From positions 62,001 through 126,000 of the forward strand of contig NZ_RXFT01000005.1 of assembly GCF_003952165.1 (NCBI RefSeq): a stretch of DNA of 64,000 nucleotides. The letters run 5' to 3'. The stretch is from Variovorax guangxiensis. Its GTDB lineage: Bacteria; Pseudomonadota; Gammaproteobacteria; Burkholderiales; Burkholderiaceae_C. The position numbers were made by a program, and so were the translations under genes. This document shows, in pieces, positions 37,500-54,638 of the stretch. A model generated the notes under the pieces. That model did not search any database. It had not been told where the DNA came from and saw nothing but the letters and a program-made list of their open reading frames with translations. Every line of letters begins with the position of its first letter. Positions within the stretch are counted from its first letter, which is position 1.

Positions 37500-38577
37500 G
37501 GCCGCTGCAGGCAAGAAGTACCGCGTCGGCATCGCCGGCGCCGGAGCGATCGCGCTGGCCAACGCAGCTTGGCTGCGGCGGGCAGGCCATGGCGTCACGA
37601 TCTGGTCGCCGGGCGGCCGGGGCGCGGATGCCCTGCGCACGCAGCCGCTGGAAGCCGGCGGCATCGAGTCTTTCTCGGTGAACGTCGAGGTCGCAGACGA
37701 CGCAGCCGGGCTCTGCGCCGCCTCCGACGTGCTGCTGATCGCCCTGCCGGTCAACGGCCACAGGCGCGTGATGGACGCGCTGCTGCCCTTCATGCGCGAC
37801 GGCCAGGCGGTCATCGTCAGCTCGATGGCCTCGCTGTCCTCGCTCTACCTGCACGAAGCCGCGGTACGCGCGGGTTTGCAGCGGCTCACCGTCGCCAGCT
37901 TCGGCACCACGGTGCTGACAGCGCGCCGCGAGTCCGGCACGCAGGTGCGCGTGATGACGCGGCGCAAGGCGGTCGGCGTCTCCGCCCTGCCCGCCGGCCG
38001 GGTCGACGAAGCCGTCGCGCTGTGCACGGAGCTCTTCGGCGAAGGCTTCTCCGCGCAGGGCAGCGCGCTCGCCAGTGCCCTGGGCAACGTCAACCCGCAG
38101 TCGCACGGGCCGCTCGCGGTGTTCAACTGGACGCGCATCGAGCGCGCCGAGAACTGGCCGCAGTACCACTGCATGACGCCTGGCGTATCGCGCGCGATCG
38201 AGGCACTCGACGCCGAGCGCCGCGCCGTGGCGGCCGCCTTCGGCATCGAGCTCGGCCCCATCGAGGCGCATTTCGCGCGCTCCTTCGGTACCACCGCCGA
38301 GAAGCTCGCCGACATTGCCGCCGAACTGCACGCCAAGCGCGGCGGCCCGCCCGGCCCCACGCAGACGGACACGCGCTACCTGAGCGAGGACATGCCCTAC
38401 GGCCTGGCCTTCGTCGAGGCGCTGGGCGCCATCGCGGGCGTGCCGACACCCGCGACCCGCACCATCGTGGACGCGGCATCGCTGGTCAACGGCATCGACT
38501 ACCGCCGCGAGAACGACCTGGTCGGGCCACTGGGCCTGGCCGGCGAAACCGTCGCCAGCCTGCTCTCCCGCCTATGA
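37492..38577 (+). CDS. NAD/NADP-dependent octopine/nopaline dehydrogenase-family protein
   Basis: This 361-residue protein has an N-terminal Rossmann domain (VGIAGAGAIALANAAWLRRAGH, with GxGxxA near residues 14-20) and a C-terminal helical octopine dehydrogenase-like domain including the PQYHCMTPGVSRAIEALD region. Such enzymes reduce imines of keto acids with amino acids or act as other opine-type dehydrogenases. The TTG start at 37492 is inferred: it overlaps the TctC stop and no ATG is available near the domain start. Substrate unknown. Confidence 0.82.
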   Translation: MTEAAAGKKYRVGIAGAGAIALANAAWLRRAGHGVTIWSPGGRGADALRTQPLEAGGIESFSVNVEVADDAAGLCAASDVLLIALPVNGHRRVMDALLPFMRDGQAVIVSSMASLSSLYLHEAAVRAGLQRLTVASFGTTVLTARRESGTQVRVMTRRKAVGVSALPAGRVDEAVALCTELFGEGFSAQGSALASALGNVNPQSHGPLAVFNWTRIERAENWPQYHCMTPGVSRAIEALDAERRAVAAAFGIELGPIEAHFARSFGTTAEKLADIAAELHAKRGGPPGPTQTDTRYLSEDMPYGLAFVEALGAIAGVPTPATRTIVDAASLVNGIDYRRENDLVGPLGLAGETVASLLSRL

Positions 38578-39177
38578 AGCGTTGGAGGTGTCGGCTTCGG
38601 GGAACACCGGTTCCCCGAGGTTGAGCATCAGCCGGTTGGCCCAGGCGAAGATGGCGACCGAGTGGATCAGGTCGAGGATTTCCAGCTCGCCCAGCCCCAC
38701 GTCCTTGAGCTTGCGAACATCGTCGGCCGTGACCTTGTCGGGCTCGGCGCCCAGACGGATCGAGAAATCGACGATCGCCTTCTCGCGTTCCGTGGTGCCG
38801 GCGCCCGCGGGCTCCTCGAACACCTGCGAGATCACGTCGTTGCGCCTGGCCAGCTGCTCGAAGCGCTGCGCGTGCACCGAGGCGCAATACACGCAGCCGT
38901 TGACGCGCGACTCCACCGTGGCACCCAGCTCGCGCTCGGCGCGCGGCATGCCGCCCGGCGCGAACATGATCGCGTTGAAGGCGATGGAGCGCTGCAGCAG
39001 TATCTCGGGCTGGTGCGCCAGCACCAGGAAGTAGGGCGAGGTGCGCGCCTGCGGGCTCATCTCGTCCAGCGCCGCCAGCTGCTCGGGCGTGGCGGTGTCG
39101 ACGTTCACCGTGTCCAGCCACGGCTTCCACTTGAGCACTTCGTTGGTGAAGCCCTTGATGCGGATCGGGGCGCTCAT
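38572..39177 (-). CDS. Alkylhydroperoxidase-domain protein (Avi_7169-type)
   Basis: This 201-residue carboxymuconolactone-decarboxylase-fold protein has the CxxC redox pair with a nearby His in NGCVYCASVHAQRFEQLA, the signature of AhpD-like peroxidases. Family context (from memory, not checked) is a pair with the adjacent Avi_7170-type protein. The start of its partner overlaps or abuts it (39174/39177). Its last 6 bp overlap the convergent dehydrogenase gene (38572-38577). It may detoxify peroxides or help a flavoprotein partner. Confidence 0.85.
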   Translation of the reverse strand: MSAPIRIKGFTNEVLKWKPWLDTVNVDTATPEQLAALDEMSPQARTSPYFLVLAHQPEILLQRSIAFNAIMFAPGGMPRAERELGATVESRVNGCVYCASVHAQRFEQLARRNDVISQVFEEPAGAGTTEREKAIVDFSIRLGAEPDKVTADDVRKLKDVGLGELEILDLIHSVAIFAWANRLMLNLGEPVFPEADTSNAS

Positions 39178-39677
39178 GCTGCGGCCTCCAGCGCGGCCAG
39201 CGCCTTCAGCCCCGCGGCGACGCGGATCTGGTACGAGAGGAAGGCGATCAGCTGGCTCATCGCCACGATGGCGGGCGTCGACAGGCCGCTGGCGGCCAGC
39301 GACTGCACGGCGGCCTTGTCGCCCTCGATGGGGCGCTCGATCAGCTTGCCGGTGAAGGCCAGCACGGCCTGCAGGCGGGCGTCGGCGACGGGCTTGCCGG
39401 CATCCACCGCCGCGACCACGGCGGCGTCGGCTCCTTCGGCCACGAGCCGGTCGCGGTAGTGCACCGCCAGGCTGTCGGCCTTCGACACGCAGCAGGCATG
39501 CAGCGCCACCAGCAGCCGCTCGGTCACCGAGATGCCCTCGACGGAAGGGGAAAACATCGCGTCGTAGCTGCCCTGCGTCGCGGCGAGCACCTTTTCGCGC
39601 TGGCGGCGCAGCGTCCAGTTGGGTTGGTCCGGCGTCAGGGGGACGACGGCGTCGATCACATCGGAAGTGCTTGTCAT
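39174..39677 (-). CDS. CMD-domain protein (Avi_7170-type)
   Basis: This 167-residue protein has the CMD fold but lacks the full CxxC pair; it carries ALHACCVSKADSLAVHYRDRL. It ends in an alanine-rich tail. It starts at 39677 and overlaps the peroxidase gene downstream by 4 bp. The flavoprotein gene ends 15 bp upstream. The three genes thus form one leftward unit. It may be a non-redox partner of the peroxidase. Function has not been shown for this family, as far as I know. Confidence 0.8.
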   Translation of the reverse strand: MTSTSDVIDAVVPLTPDQPNWTLRRQREKVLAATQGSYDAMFSPSVEGISVTERLLVALHACCVSKADSLAVHYRDRLVAEGADAAVVAAVDAGKPVADARLQAVLAFTGKLIERPIEGDKAAVQSLAASGLSTPAIVAMSQLIAFLSYQIRVAAGLKALAALEAAA

Positions 39678-39691
39678 GGTTCGGTCTCTTC

Positions 39692-41161
39692 TCAATTTCT
39701 TTCCTTGGGCGGCAGCGCAGGGGTCCATTCGTCGCCGAAAAGCTCCGGCTCGGCGAACTCCTGCAGGTAGGCCCAGTGCTGGTCGAAATCCTCGCGGTAG
39801 AACAGGCTGGCGATGCCACTGGCCAGCCGCTTGGCGCCGTCGCTGATGGCAGGGATGTCGCCCGACACCGTGCCGTGCGACAGCGCCGCCGGGTAGCAGA
39901 AGCAGTGGATGCGCCCGAGCCCCGGGCATTCGCCGGGCGTGCGCGCCTTGAATTCGAAGGACGGGCCGAGGTCGGGGGAGTCGGACAGTTCCTGGTCTTC
40001 GTCGCCCGGGGCGGGCGTGAAACGGTCCTTCCAGGTTCGCACGTGGGGCGCGATGGCGGCGAACTCGGGGCGGTTCGGCCAGTCGACCTTGAAGCCGGTC
40101 GAGACGATCAGGAAGTCGAACTCGAAATCGCCCTTGGGCGTCGACACCACCATCGCGTCGCCCTTCGATTCGACCGACAACACCGGGCAGCCGAAGTTGA
40201 AGAAGGCATTGGAATGGCGCGACACCCGCAGCGTGCTGCCGTGCGGCGGCGGCACGTTCAGCACGTTGATGTAGTGGCGGATGCGCCACTTGAGCTCGTC
40301 GGGCAGATCGTAGTGCCCCTGCGTGAGGCCCGGCACGCCCGCGCCCTTGCCCTTGTTGACGCGCGGCAGGTCGGGGCGGCGGATCAGCAGCTCGACGCTG
40401 TGGGCGCCGGCCTCCAGCGCGGTGGCGGCGCTGTCCATGGCCGAGGAGCCCGCGCCGATCACGCCCACGCGCAGGCCCTTGAGCTTGCCGTAGTCCATCT
40501 CGTCGGAGGAATGCGCCCACTTCGAGCGCGGCAGGGCGTCCACGAAGGCCGGCACGGCCGGGCCGCCGAGGCCATCGCGCCCGGTGGCCAGCACCAGGCG
40601 ACGGGCCAGCACGCTGCTGACTTCGCCTTCGCTCGAGCGCAGGTCGAGGCGCACGCCGGTCGCGTCGGGCAGGGGATGGATCGCCGTGACCGTCATGCCG
40701 TTGCGCACGTCCACGTTCATCACGCGGCGGTACCAGACGAGGTAGTCCATCCACTGCAGGCGCGGGATCTTGTCCATCGCCGCCCAGGCCTCCAGCCCGA
40801 ACTGGGCCTCGAACCAGGCGCGGAAGGTGAGCGCGGGCAGGCCCAGTGCGGGACCGGTGAGTTCCTTGGGCGAGCGCAGCGTCTCCATGCGGGCGGTGGT
40901 GGCCCACGGGCCTTCGCTGCCGGCGGGCGAACGATCGAACACCACGGCGCGGATGCCCAGCTGCGCCAGCGCCACCGAGGCGGCCAGCCCGGCCTGCCCG
41001 CCGCCGATGATGGCCACGTCGATCATGGCCTCGCCATTGGCGGCCTGCCGCGGCGGCATCCAGTTGCGGGCGGGCCAGCCGAGGTAGGAAAGGTCCTGGG
41101 CGAGCCGGGCCTCGAGCGCGGCCAGGGAGGAAGAAGGGGAAGCGGGATCTGGAATCGTCAT
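39692..41161 (-). CDS. FAD/NAD(P)-dependent oxidoreductase (flavin-monooxygenase-like)
   Basis: This 489-residue flavoprotein has two Rossmann motifs: VAIIGGGQAGLAASVALAQLG near residue 50 for FAD and LRVGVIGAGSSAMDSAATAL near residue 230 for NAD(P)H. It resembles the YUC/flavin-monooxygenase group. The start at 41161 is the ATG just after a TTG-led reading (41167). It is the first gene of the leftward unit with the two CMD-fold proteins. Its substrate is unknown. Confidence 0.85.
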   Translation of the reverse strand: MTIPDPASPSSSLAALEARLAQDLSYLGWPARNWMPPRQAANGEAMIDVAIIGGGQAGLAASVALAQLGIRAVVFDRSPAGSEGPWATTARMETLRSPKELTGPALGLPALTFRAWFEAQFGLEAWAAMDKIPRLQWMDYLVWYRRVMNVDVRNGMTVTAIHPLPDATGVRLDLRSSEGEVSSVLARRLVLATGRDGLGGPAVPAFVDALPRSKWAHSSDEMDYGKLKGLRVGVIGAGSSAMDSAATALEAGAHSVELLIRRPDLPRVNKGKGAGVPGLTQGHYDLPDELKWRIRHYINVLNVPPPHGSTLRVSRHSNAFFNFGCPVLSVESKGDAMVVSTPKGDFEFDFLIVSTGFKVDWPNRPEFAAIAPHVRTWKDRFTPAPGDEDQELSDSPDLGPSFEFKARTPGECPGLGRIHCFCYPAALSHGTVSGDIPAISDGAKRLASGIASLFYREDFDQHWAYLQEFAEPELFGDEWTPALPPKERN

Positions 41162-41291
41162 TTTCAAAACCGGGAACGGCGCTCAGTGTAGAAAGCTTCA
41201 CGCCCCCCATGCCGTGCTCCGACGCCCGCATGACCGTATCACTGGCCCGGATTTCGCATGCCACAATGATTTTCAGACCACAGGGACCGGC

Positions 41292-42964
41292 ATGGCCAGC
41301 AGCAAAACCGACGGCAGCGACAGCGAATGGTGGCGCGGCGCGGTGATCTACCAGATCTACCCGCGCAGCTTCATGGACAGCAACGGCGACGGCATCGGCG
41401 ACCTGCCGGGCATCACGTCCCGGCTGGAGCACGTGGCCGGCCTCGGCGTCGACGCCGTCTGGGTCTCGCCCTTCTTCCGCTCTCCGATGAAGGACTTCGG
41501 CTACGACGTGTCCGACTACCGCGCGGTCGATCCGCTCTTCGGCACGCTGGCCGACTTCGACGCCATGCTGGCGCGGATGCACGCGCTGGGCCTGAAGCTC
41601 ATCATCGACCAGGTGCTCTCGCACACTTCCGACCAGCACGCCTGGTTCTCCGAAAGCCGCAGCTCCCGCGACAACCCCAAGGCCGACTGGTACGTGTGGG
41701 CCGACCCGAAGCCCGACGGCACGCCGCCGACCAACTGGCTCTCGGTGTTCGGCGGCCCGGCCTGGCAGTGGGACTCGCGCCGCCGCCAGTACTACCTGCA
41801 CAGCTTCCTGGCCGAACAGCCCGACCTGAACTTCCACTGCGCCGAAGTGCAGCAGGCGCTGCTGGGCGAGGTGCGCTTCTGGTGCGAGCGGGGGGTGGAC
41901 GGCTTCCGCTTCGACGCCTGCAACCACCAGTTCCACGACGCGCTGCTGCGCGACAACCCGCCGGCCTCGCTGGCCTCCATCGGCGAGGTCAGTACGGTGC
42001 GCGCCGACAACCCGTACGCGATGCAGCAGCACCTGTACGACAAGAGCCAGCACGAGAACCTGGCGTTCCTCGAAGGGCTGCGCCGGCTGCTCGACGAGTA
42101 CGGCGCGGTGGCGCTGGGCGAGGTCGGCGACGAGAACGCGCCGCCGGTCATGGCCCAGTACACCGAACTCGGCAAGCGCCTGCACCTGGCCTACAGCTTC
42201 AGCCTCCTGACGGCCGACCACAGCCCCGCGCACCTGCGCCACCAGGTCGAGGCGCTCGACAGCGCGCTGGCGCCCACCGGCGGCTGGGGCTGCTGGGCAG
42301 TGTCGAACCACGACGTGCCGCGCGTCGCCACCCGCTGGAGCGGCGGCGGCGCGCCCGACACGCGCCGCGACCGGCTCTGGCTCGCACTGCTGCTCTCGCT
42401 GCGCGGCAGCGCCAGCATCTACCAGGGCGAGGAACTGGGCCTGACCGAGGCCGAGGTGCCTTTCGAGCTGCTGCAGGACCCGTACGGCCGCGCCTTCTGG
42501 CCCGAGTTCAAGGGCCGCGACGGCTGCCGCACGCCGATGCCCTGGACCGGCGAGGCGCCCAACGGCGGCTTCACCACTGGCACCCCCTGGCTGCCGGTAT
42601 ACGGCCCGCACCTGCCGCTGGCCATCGAACGCCAGGCCGCCGACGCCGATTCGATGCTCGCCTTCAGCCGCACCCTGTTGAGCTGGCGGCGCACCCAGCC
42701 GCTGCTGCGCACCGCCGGCATCCGCTTCTTCGACACGCAGGAGCCGCGGCTGCTGCACTTCGAGCGGTACGGCGACGGCGCTTCGCCGCTGCAGGCGATC
42801 TTCAACTTCAGCGGCGAGCCCGTGTCGATGCCGCTGCCGGACGGACTGACACCTCTTGTCGGACAGCCGCTGGCGGCGACCTCCGTCATCCACACCTCCG
42901 ACGGAAAGCGCATGCTGCAACTGGCGCCGTACGGCGTCTTCTTCGGCGCGTCCGCCGGGGAAGG

Positions 42965-42968
<4 letters not shown>
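41292..42968 (+). CDS. GH13-family alpha-glucosidase/alpha-amylase-type enzyme
   Basis: This 558-residue protein has the GH13 catalytic signatures: [17 protein letters not shown], the nucleophile Asp in [13 protein letters not shown], the acid Glu in [11 protein letters not shown] and the transition-state Asp in [19 protein letters not shown] and QIYPRSF point to the oligo-1,6-/alpha-glucosidase side of the family. The start is 41292. The stop overlaps glgB by 4 bp (ATGA), so it belongs to the glycogen cluster. It probably trims malto-oligosaccharides released by GlgX and GlgP. Confidence 0.9.
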
Positions 42969-45157
<2,189 letters not shown>

Positions 45158-45163
45158 CTTCTT

Positions 45164-45432
45164 GGGTAGGTTGCTTTCCGGGGCCGGGTCTCGGCCCGGC
45201 AGCCGACCTACTTTTCTTTGCTTCGCCAAAGAAACGTAGGCAAAAGAACGGCGACCCTACTGTCTGCGTCCCTTCGCTTCGCTACGGGCAACCTGCGGTG
45301 CTCGACTCCGGAGGGGGTCCGCAGAACTCGCTCCACTACGTTGCGCTCAAACAGCTGCGGCCCTTATCCCTCCTACGTCTGCGCTCCTCGGCGCAGCCAG
45401 AAGGGAGCGATCCGCGCCATCGCTTCGCTCGG
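45164..45432 (+). repeat. Inverted repeat, left copy
   Basis: This copy of about 269 bp runs from GGGTAGGTTGCTTTCC to CGCTTCGCTCGG. Reading it against the reverse complement of 45623-45887 shows shared long stretches, including the T-rich hairpin, ACTGTCTGCG, GGGCAACCTGCGGTGCTCG and CTGCGCTCCTCGGCGCAGCC, with scattered differences and a one-base gap near the outer end. The degree of divergence suggests an old duplication. Confidence 0.8.
45207..45240. repeat. Hairpin with 14-bp arms, left copy
   Basis: CCTACTTTTCTTTG at 45207-45220 pairs with CAAAGAAACGTAGG at 45227-45240, with one mismatch and the six-base loop CTTCGC. The T-run lies inside the stem, so it differs from a normal terminator. 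Confidence 0.8.
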
Positions 45433-45622
45433 CTTTGGGAACAGCCTGGACTGGCCTTCGCTTTGCTCGGCCGAGGATGTGGGTCACGAACTTGTTCACA
45501 TGCTCCCGTCCTCAGCAACGCGCACCTGATATCGCACACAGGTCCAACGACCTCACAGCCCCAACATCCCACCGTCTCATTCCAAGCACTGCAGGCGCGA
45601 AGCGCTTGCAGTGCCTTGGTGG

Positions 45623-45887
45623 CCGAGCGCAGCGATGGCCCGCCCGTTCCCCCTCCCCTCTGGCTGCGCCGAGGAGCGCAGCGTTTCGCGGATCAGGGCT
45701 CGCAGCTGTCTGAGCGAAGCGAGTTCTGCGAGACCCCGCGAAACGCGAGCACCGCAGGTTGCCCCGTAGCGCAGCGAAGGGGTCGCAGACAGTGGGGTCG
45801 CCTTTCTTTTGCCTACTTTTCTTTGGCGAAGCAAAGAAAAGTAGGTCGCCCGCCGGGGCGAGTCCCGGCCTCGGGAAGCAAACTCCC
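45623..45887 (-). repeat. Inverted repeat, right copy
   Basis: This copy of about 265 bp lies in reverse orientation to 45164-45432 and ends at CTCCC (45887), beside the GAGGAG ribosome binding site of glgX at 45889-45894. Its hairpin at 45812-45845 has perfect 14-bp arms with a GCGAAG loop. Confidence 0.8.
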
Positions 45888-45902
45888 AGAGGAGCCAACA
45901 GC

Positions 45903-48011
<2,109 letters not shown>

Positions 48012-48103
48012 AAGCCAGCCGCCCGGCGCGGTGCTAGTCTCGATGCAGAAACTCTGACGGCGTATTCCAGCCAGGCGAACGACCAACAAGACGGAGACTC
48101 AGG

Positions 48104-49417
<1,314 letters not shown>

Positions 49418-49428
49418 TCCATCCCACG

Positions 49429-50898
49429 ATGCGAATCCTCCAGGTCAGCGCAGAACTCTTTCCCCTCCTCAAGACCGGCGGACTGGCGGACATCGCCGGC
49501 GCACTTCCCCTGGCGCTCATGGCGGCCGGGCAGGACGCGCGCGTGCTGCTGCCGGGTTTTCCGGCCATCGTGGCCGGCGTGCGCGACCTCGCGCCCGTGG
49601 CCGGCTTCGACGCACCATGGGGCGAGCGCTTCGGGTTGCGGCTGGGACACATCGACATCGAGGGTGCGCCGGGCATCCCGGCCTACGTGATCGACGCGCC
49701 GGCGCTGTACGACCGGCCCGGCAACCCCTACGAAGACAGCTCGCGCCAGCCCTACGGCGACAACCACCGCCGCTTCGCCTTGCTTGGCTGGGCCGCGGCG
49801 CGGCTGGCGCAGGGGCTGGACCCGGCATGGCAGCCAGAGGTGGTGCACGCGCACGACTGGCATGCCGCGCTCGCGCCTGCCTACCTGCATTTCGCGCGGC
49901 AGTCCGGCGCCCCGCACGTGGGCAGCGTCTTCACCGTGCACAACCTGGCCTACCAGGGCATCTTCGCGCCCTGGCACTTCACGGAGCTGGGCCTGCCGGG
50001 CGCCGCGTTCCAGATGAACGGCCTCGAGTACCACGGACAGGTCTCGTTCATGAAGGGCGGCCTGTGCTTCGCCGACCGGCTCACCACCGTCAGCCCCACT
50101 TACGCGCTGGAAATTCAGACGCCCGAGCAGGGCTGCGGGCTCGACGGCCTCTTGCGCCAGCGCAGCGCGGTGCTGAGCGGCATCCTCAACGCGGTCGACG
50201 ACCAGGTCTGGAACCCGGCCGGCGACAGTGCGCTGGTGCAGGGCTATCACACGCCCGAAGGCCGCCACATGGCGGGCAAGGCGCGCTGCAAGTCGGTGCT
50301 GCAGCACCAGCTGGGGCTGGCCGAACGGCCGGATGCGCCGCTCTTCATCGTCGTGAGCCGCCTCACCGAGCAGAAGGGCCTGCACCTGGTGCTCGGCGGG
50401 CTCGACGCGCTGCTCGCCCAGGGCGGCCAGCTCGCGCTGCTGGGCAGCGGCGAGGCCTGGCTGGAGGAAGCCTTCCGCCAGCGCGCGGCGGCCGCGCCGC
50501 AGTCGGTGGCCGTGACCATCGGCTACAACGAGACGCTGGCCCACCAGCTCTTCGGCGCCGGCGACGTGACGCTGGTGCCCTCGCTCTTCGAGCCCTGCGG
50601 CCTCACACAGATGTACGGCCTCAAGTACGGCAGCCTGCCGCTGGTGCGCCGCGTCGGCGGGCTGGCCGACACGGTGGTCGACAGCTCGCTGGAAGACCTG
50701 GCCAGCGGCGAGGCCACCGGCTTCGTGTTCGACCGCTTCGAGGCCGCCGACTACGAACGCGCACTGCGCCGCGCCTTCGCGCTCTACGAGCGCGCGCCCG
50801 ACTGGCGCCGCGTGCGCGGCAACGCCATGCGCCGGCCGGCCGACTGGGCTACCGCGGCCGAGCAGTACATCGACGTGTACCGGCAAAGCCTGAAATAG
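49429..50898 (+). CDS. glgA: Glycogen synthase (ADP-glucose)
   Basis: This 489-residue GT5 enzyme transfers glucose from ADP-glucose. It starts MRILQVSAELFPLLKTGGLADIAGALP, with the KTGGL loop that binds the nucleotide sugar, and carries the C-terminal nucleotide/acceptor block ALVPSLFEPCGLTQMYG-like (TLVPSLFEPCGLTQMYGLK). It starts 11 bp after glgC and is followed by glgP after 24 bp, so it is in the glycogen operon. Confidence 0.96.
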   Translation: MRILQVSAELFPLLKTGGLADIAGALPLALMAAGQDARVLLPGFPAIVAGVRDLAPVAGFDAPWGERFGLRLGHIDIEGAPGIPAYVIDAPALYDRPGNPYEDSSRQPYGDNHRRFALLGWAAARLAQGLDPAWQPEVVHAHDWHAALAPAYLHFARQSGAPHVGSVFTVHNLAYQGIFAPWHFTELGLPGAAFQMNGLEYHGQVSFMKGGLCFADRLTTVSPTYALEIQTPEQGCGLDGLLRQRSAVLSGILNAVDDQVWNPAGDSALVQGYHTPEGRHMAGKARCKSVLQHQLGLAERPDAPLFIVVSRLTEQKGLHLVLGGLDALLAQGGQLALLGSGEAWLEEAFRQRAAAAPQSVAVTIGYNETLAHQLFGAGDVTLVPSLFEPCGLTQMYGLKYGSLPLVRRVGGLADTVVDSSLEDLASGEATGFVFDRFEAADYERALRRAFALYERAPDWRRVRGNAMRRPADWATAAEQYIDVYRQSLK

Positions 50899-50922
50899 AC
50901 AACCCTCTTCCGGGAGTGCCCC

Positions 50923-53406
<2,484 letters not shown>

Positions 53407-53425
53407 TCCGGCCCGGCTACAGGGG

Positions 53426-53896
53426 CTAGCTGCCGGGCTTCTTCGCCGGCTCGGCCTCGGTCACGAAGCCGATGCGGCTCAGCCCGGCCTTGTTCGCGAT
53501 GCCCATGAGCGCGACCACCTTGCCGTAGGGCACGGTCTGGTCCGCACGCAGCTGCACCTCGGTGTCCTTGCTGTCCGCGGCGGCCTTCTCGAGCTGCTGC
53601 GCCAGTTCCTCGTCGGTCACGGCCTTGTCGTTGAGGAAGACCTTGCCCGAGGCGTCGACCGACAGGCTCACGAACTTCGGCGCGTCGTTGGGCTGGCCGG
53701 CGTCGGTCTGCGGCAGGTCGAGCTTGATCGAGCTGGCCATCAGCGGCGCGGTGATGATGAAGATCACCAGCAGCACCAGCATCACGTCGACCAGCGGCGT
53801 GACGTTGATGTCGGACAGCGGCCGCTGGGCACCCCCGCCCATGGCGCGACCGCCGCCGCCGGTGGCGCTTCCCAGTGATGTGCGACCGAAGGCCAT
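53426..53896 (-). CDS. exbD: ExbD/TolR-family biopolymer transport protein
   Basis: This 156-residue inner-membrane protein has one helix (residues about 38-60) after a Gly-rich N-terminus. The helix start LSDINVTPLVDVMLVLLVIF contains the key Asp of ExbD/TolR proton channels. A periplasmic domain follows. With ExbB it energises TonB. It lies 22 bp after exbB. TonB itself is not in the window, although a TonB-dependent receptor is. TolR identity is not excluded. Confidence 0.92.
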   Translation of the reverse strand: MAFGRTSLGSATGGGGRAMGGGAQRPLSDINVTPLVDVMLVLLVIFIITAPLMASSIKLDLPQTDAGQPNDAPKFVSLSVDASGKVFLNDKAVTDEELAQQLEKAAADSKDTEVQLRADQTVPYGKVVALMGIANKAGLSRIGFVTEAEPAKKPGS

Positions 53897-53918
53897 GGCC
53901 TCGCCTTGCCGTACGGGG

Positions 53919-54614
53919 CTAGACCGGCATCGGCCGCGCGGGCGGCGGCGCGGCGGATGCCGGCGGGGCGCCGAAGCTGCCCAGCAGGTCGTGCGCGAAG
54001 CCTTCGAGCTCGGCTTCGATGCGGCCGATGACGCGGCCGAAGACGTTGTAGGCCAGCACGGCCGGAATGGCCACCGCCAAGCCGAAGGCCGTCATGATGA
54101 GCGCCTCGCCGACCGGGCCCGCCACCTTGTCGATGGTGAAGCCGCCGGTCTGGCCGGCAATGCCGGTCAGCGCGCCGTAGATGCCCCAGACCGTGCCCAG
54201 CAGCCCGACGAAGGGCGCGGTGGCGCCAACGGTGGCCAGCAGGATCTGCCCCGCCTGCAGCCGCCGCAGGGCGCCGTGCAGGGCGTCACGCAGCACGCGC
54301 GTGAGGCGCTGGTTGCGGTCGACCGTGGCACCCAGCGTCCCGACCGGCTCGCCCGCGGCCACGCTGCGGATGGCCGAGACGGCGGGAGACACGAGCGTCG
54401 CCCGGTCGAAGGCCCTGAGCTTCTGCTCGGCATCGGCCAGCGAGGACGACTGCCAGAACGCCGCGATGCTGCGCAGCACGTCGCGCGTGCCGCCGCGCAG
54501 CAGCCATGCCTTCCAGAGGATGATGACCCAGCTCGCGATCGACATCGCAAGCAGCAGCGCGGCCACCGAACGGCTGACACCGTCACCGTGGGCCAGCAGT
54601 TCGAGCACGCTCAT
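53919..54614 (-). CDS. exbB: ExbB/TolQ/MotA-family proton channel protein
   Basis: This 231-residue protein has three membrane helices: one near residues 18-38, and two in the conserved block LLATVGATAPFVGLLGTVWGIYGALTGIA and GEALIMTAFGLAVAIPAVLAYNVF. It forms the ExbB pentamer that drives TonB with ExbD. The C-terminus is Pro/Ala-rich. It lies between dapB (24 bp) and exbD. TolQ is the other possible identity. Confidence 0.92.
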   Translation of the reverse strand: MSVLELLAHGDGVSRSVAALLLAMSIASWVIILWKAWLLRGGTRDVLRSIAAFWQSSSLADAEQKLRAFDRATLVSPAVSAIRSVAAGEPVGTLGATVDRNQRLTRVLRDALHGALRRLQAGQILLATVGATAPFVGLLGTVWGIYGALTGIAGQTGGFTIDKVAGPVGEALIMTAFGLAVAIPAVLAYNVFGRVIGRIEAELEGFAHDLLGSFGAPPASAAPPPARPMPV

Positions 54615-54638
54615 CGGCGGTCCTTCTTCGTCGCTCGG

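Larger units (their letters stand above)
45158..45902. repeat. Composite inverted-repeat block between glgB and glgX
   Basis: Two copies of one sequence lie in opposite orientation: the left copy at 45164-45432 and the right copy, reversed, at 45623-45887. Each carries the 34-bp hairpin CCTACTTTTCTTTG-loop-CAAAGAAAAGTAGG (45207-45240 with one mismatch; 45812-45845 perfect). A 190-bp centre holds another hairpin with CACTGCA/TGCAGTG arms. Long frames on both strands in this block are not protein. The right copy ends two bases before the glgX ribosome binding site. Confidence 0.85.

Noticed and set aside
39174..42920. A 1248-codon minus-strand frame across the amylase, flavoprotein and CMD genes
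   Set aside because: Only the final 167 codons (39174-39677) are a gene. The rest is antisense or out of frame with real genes.
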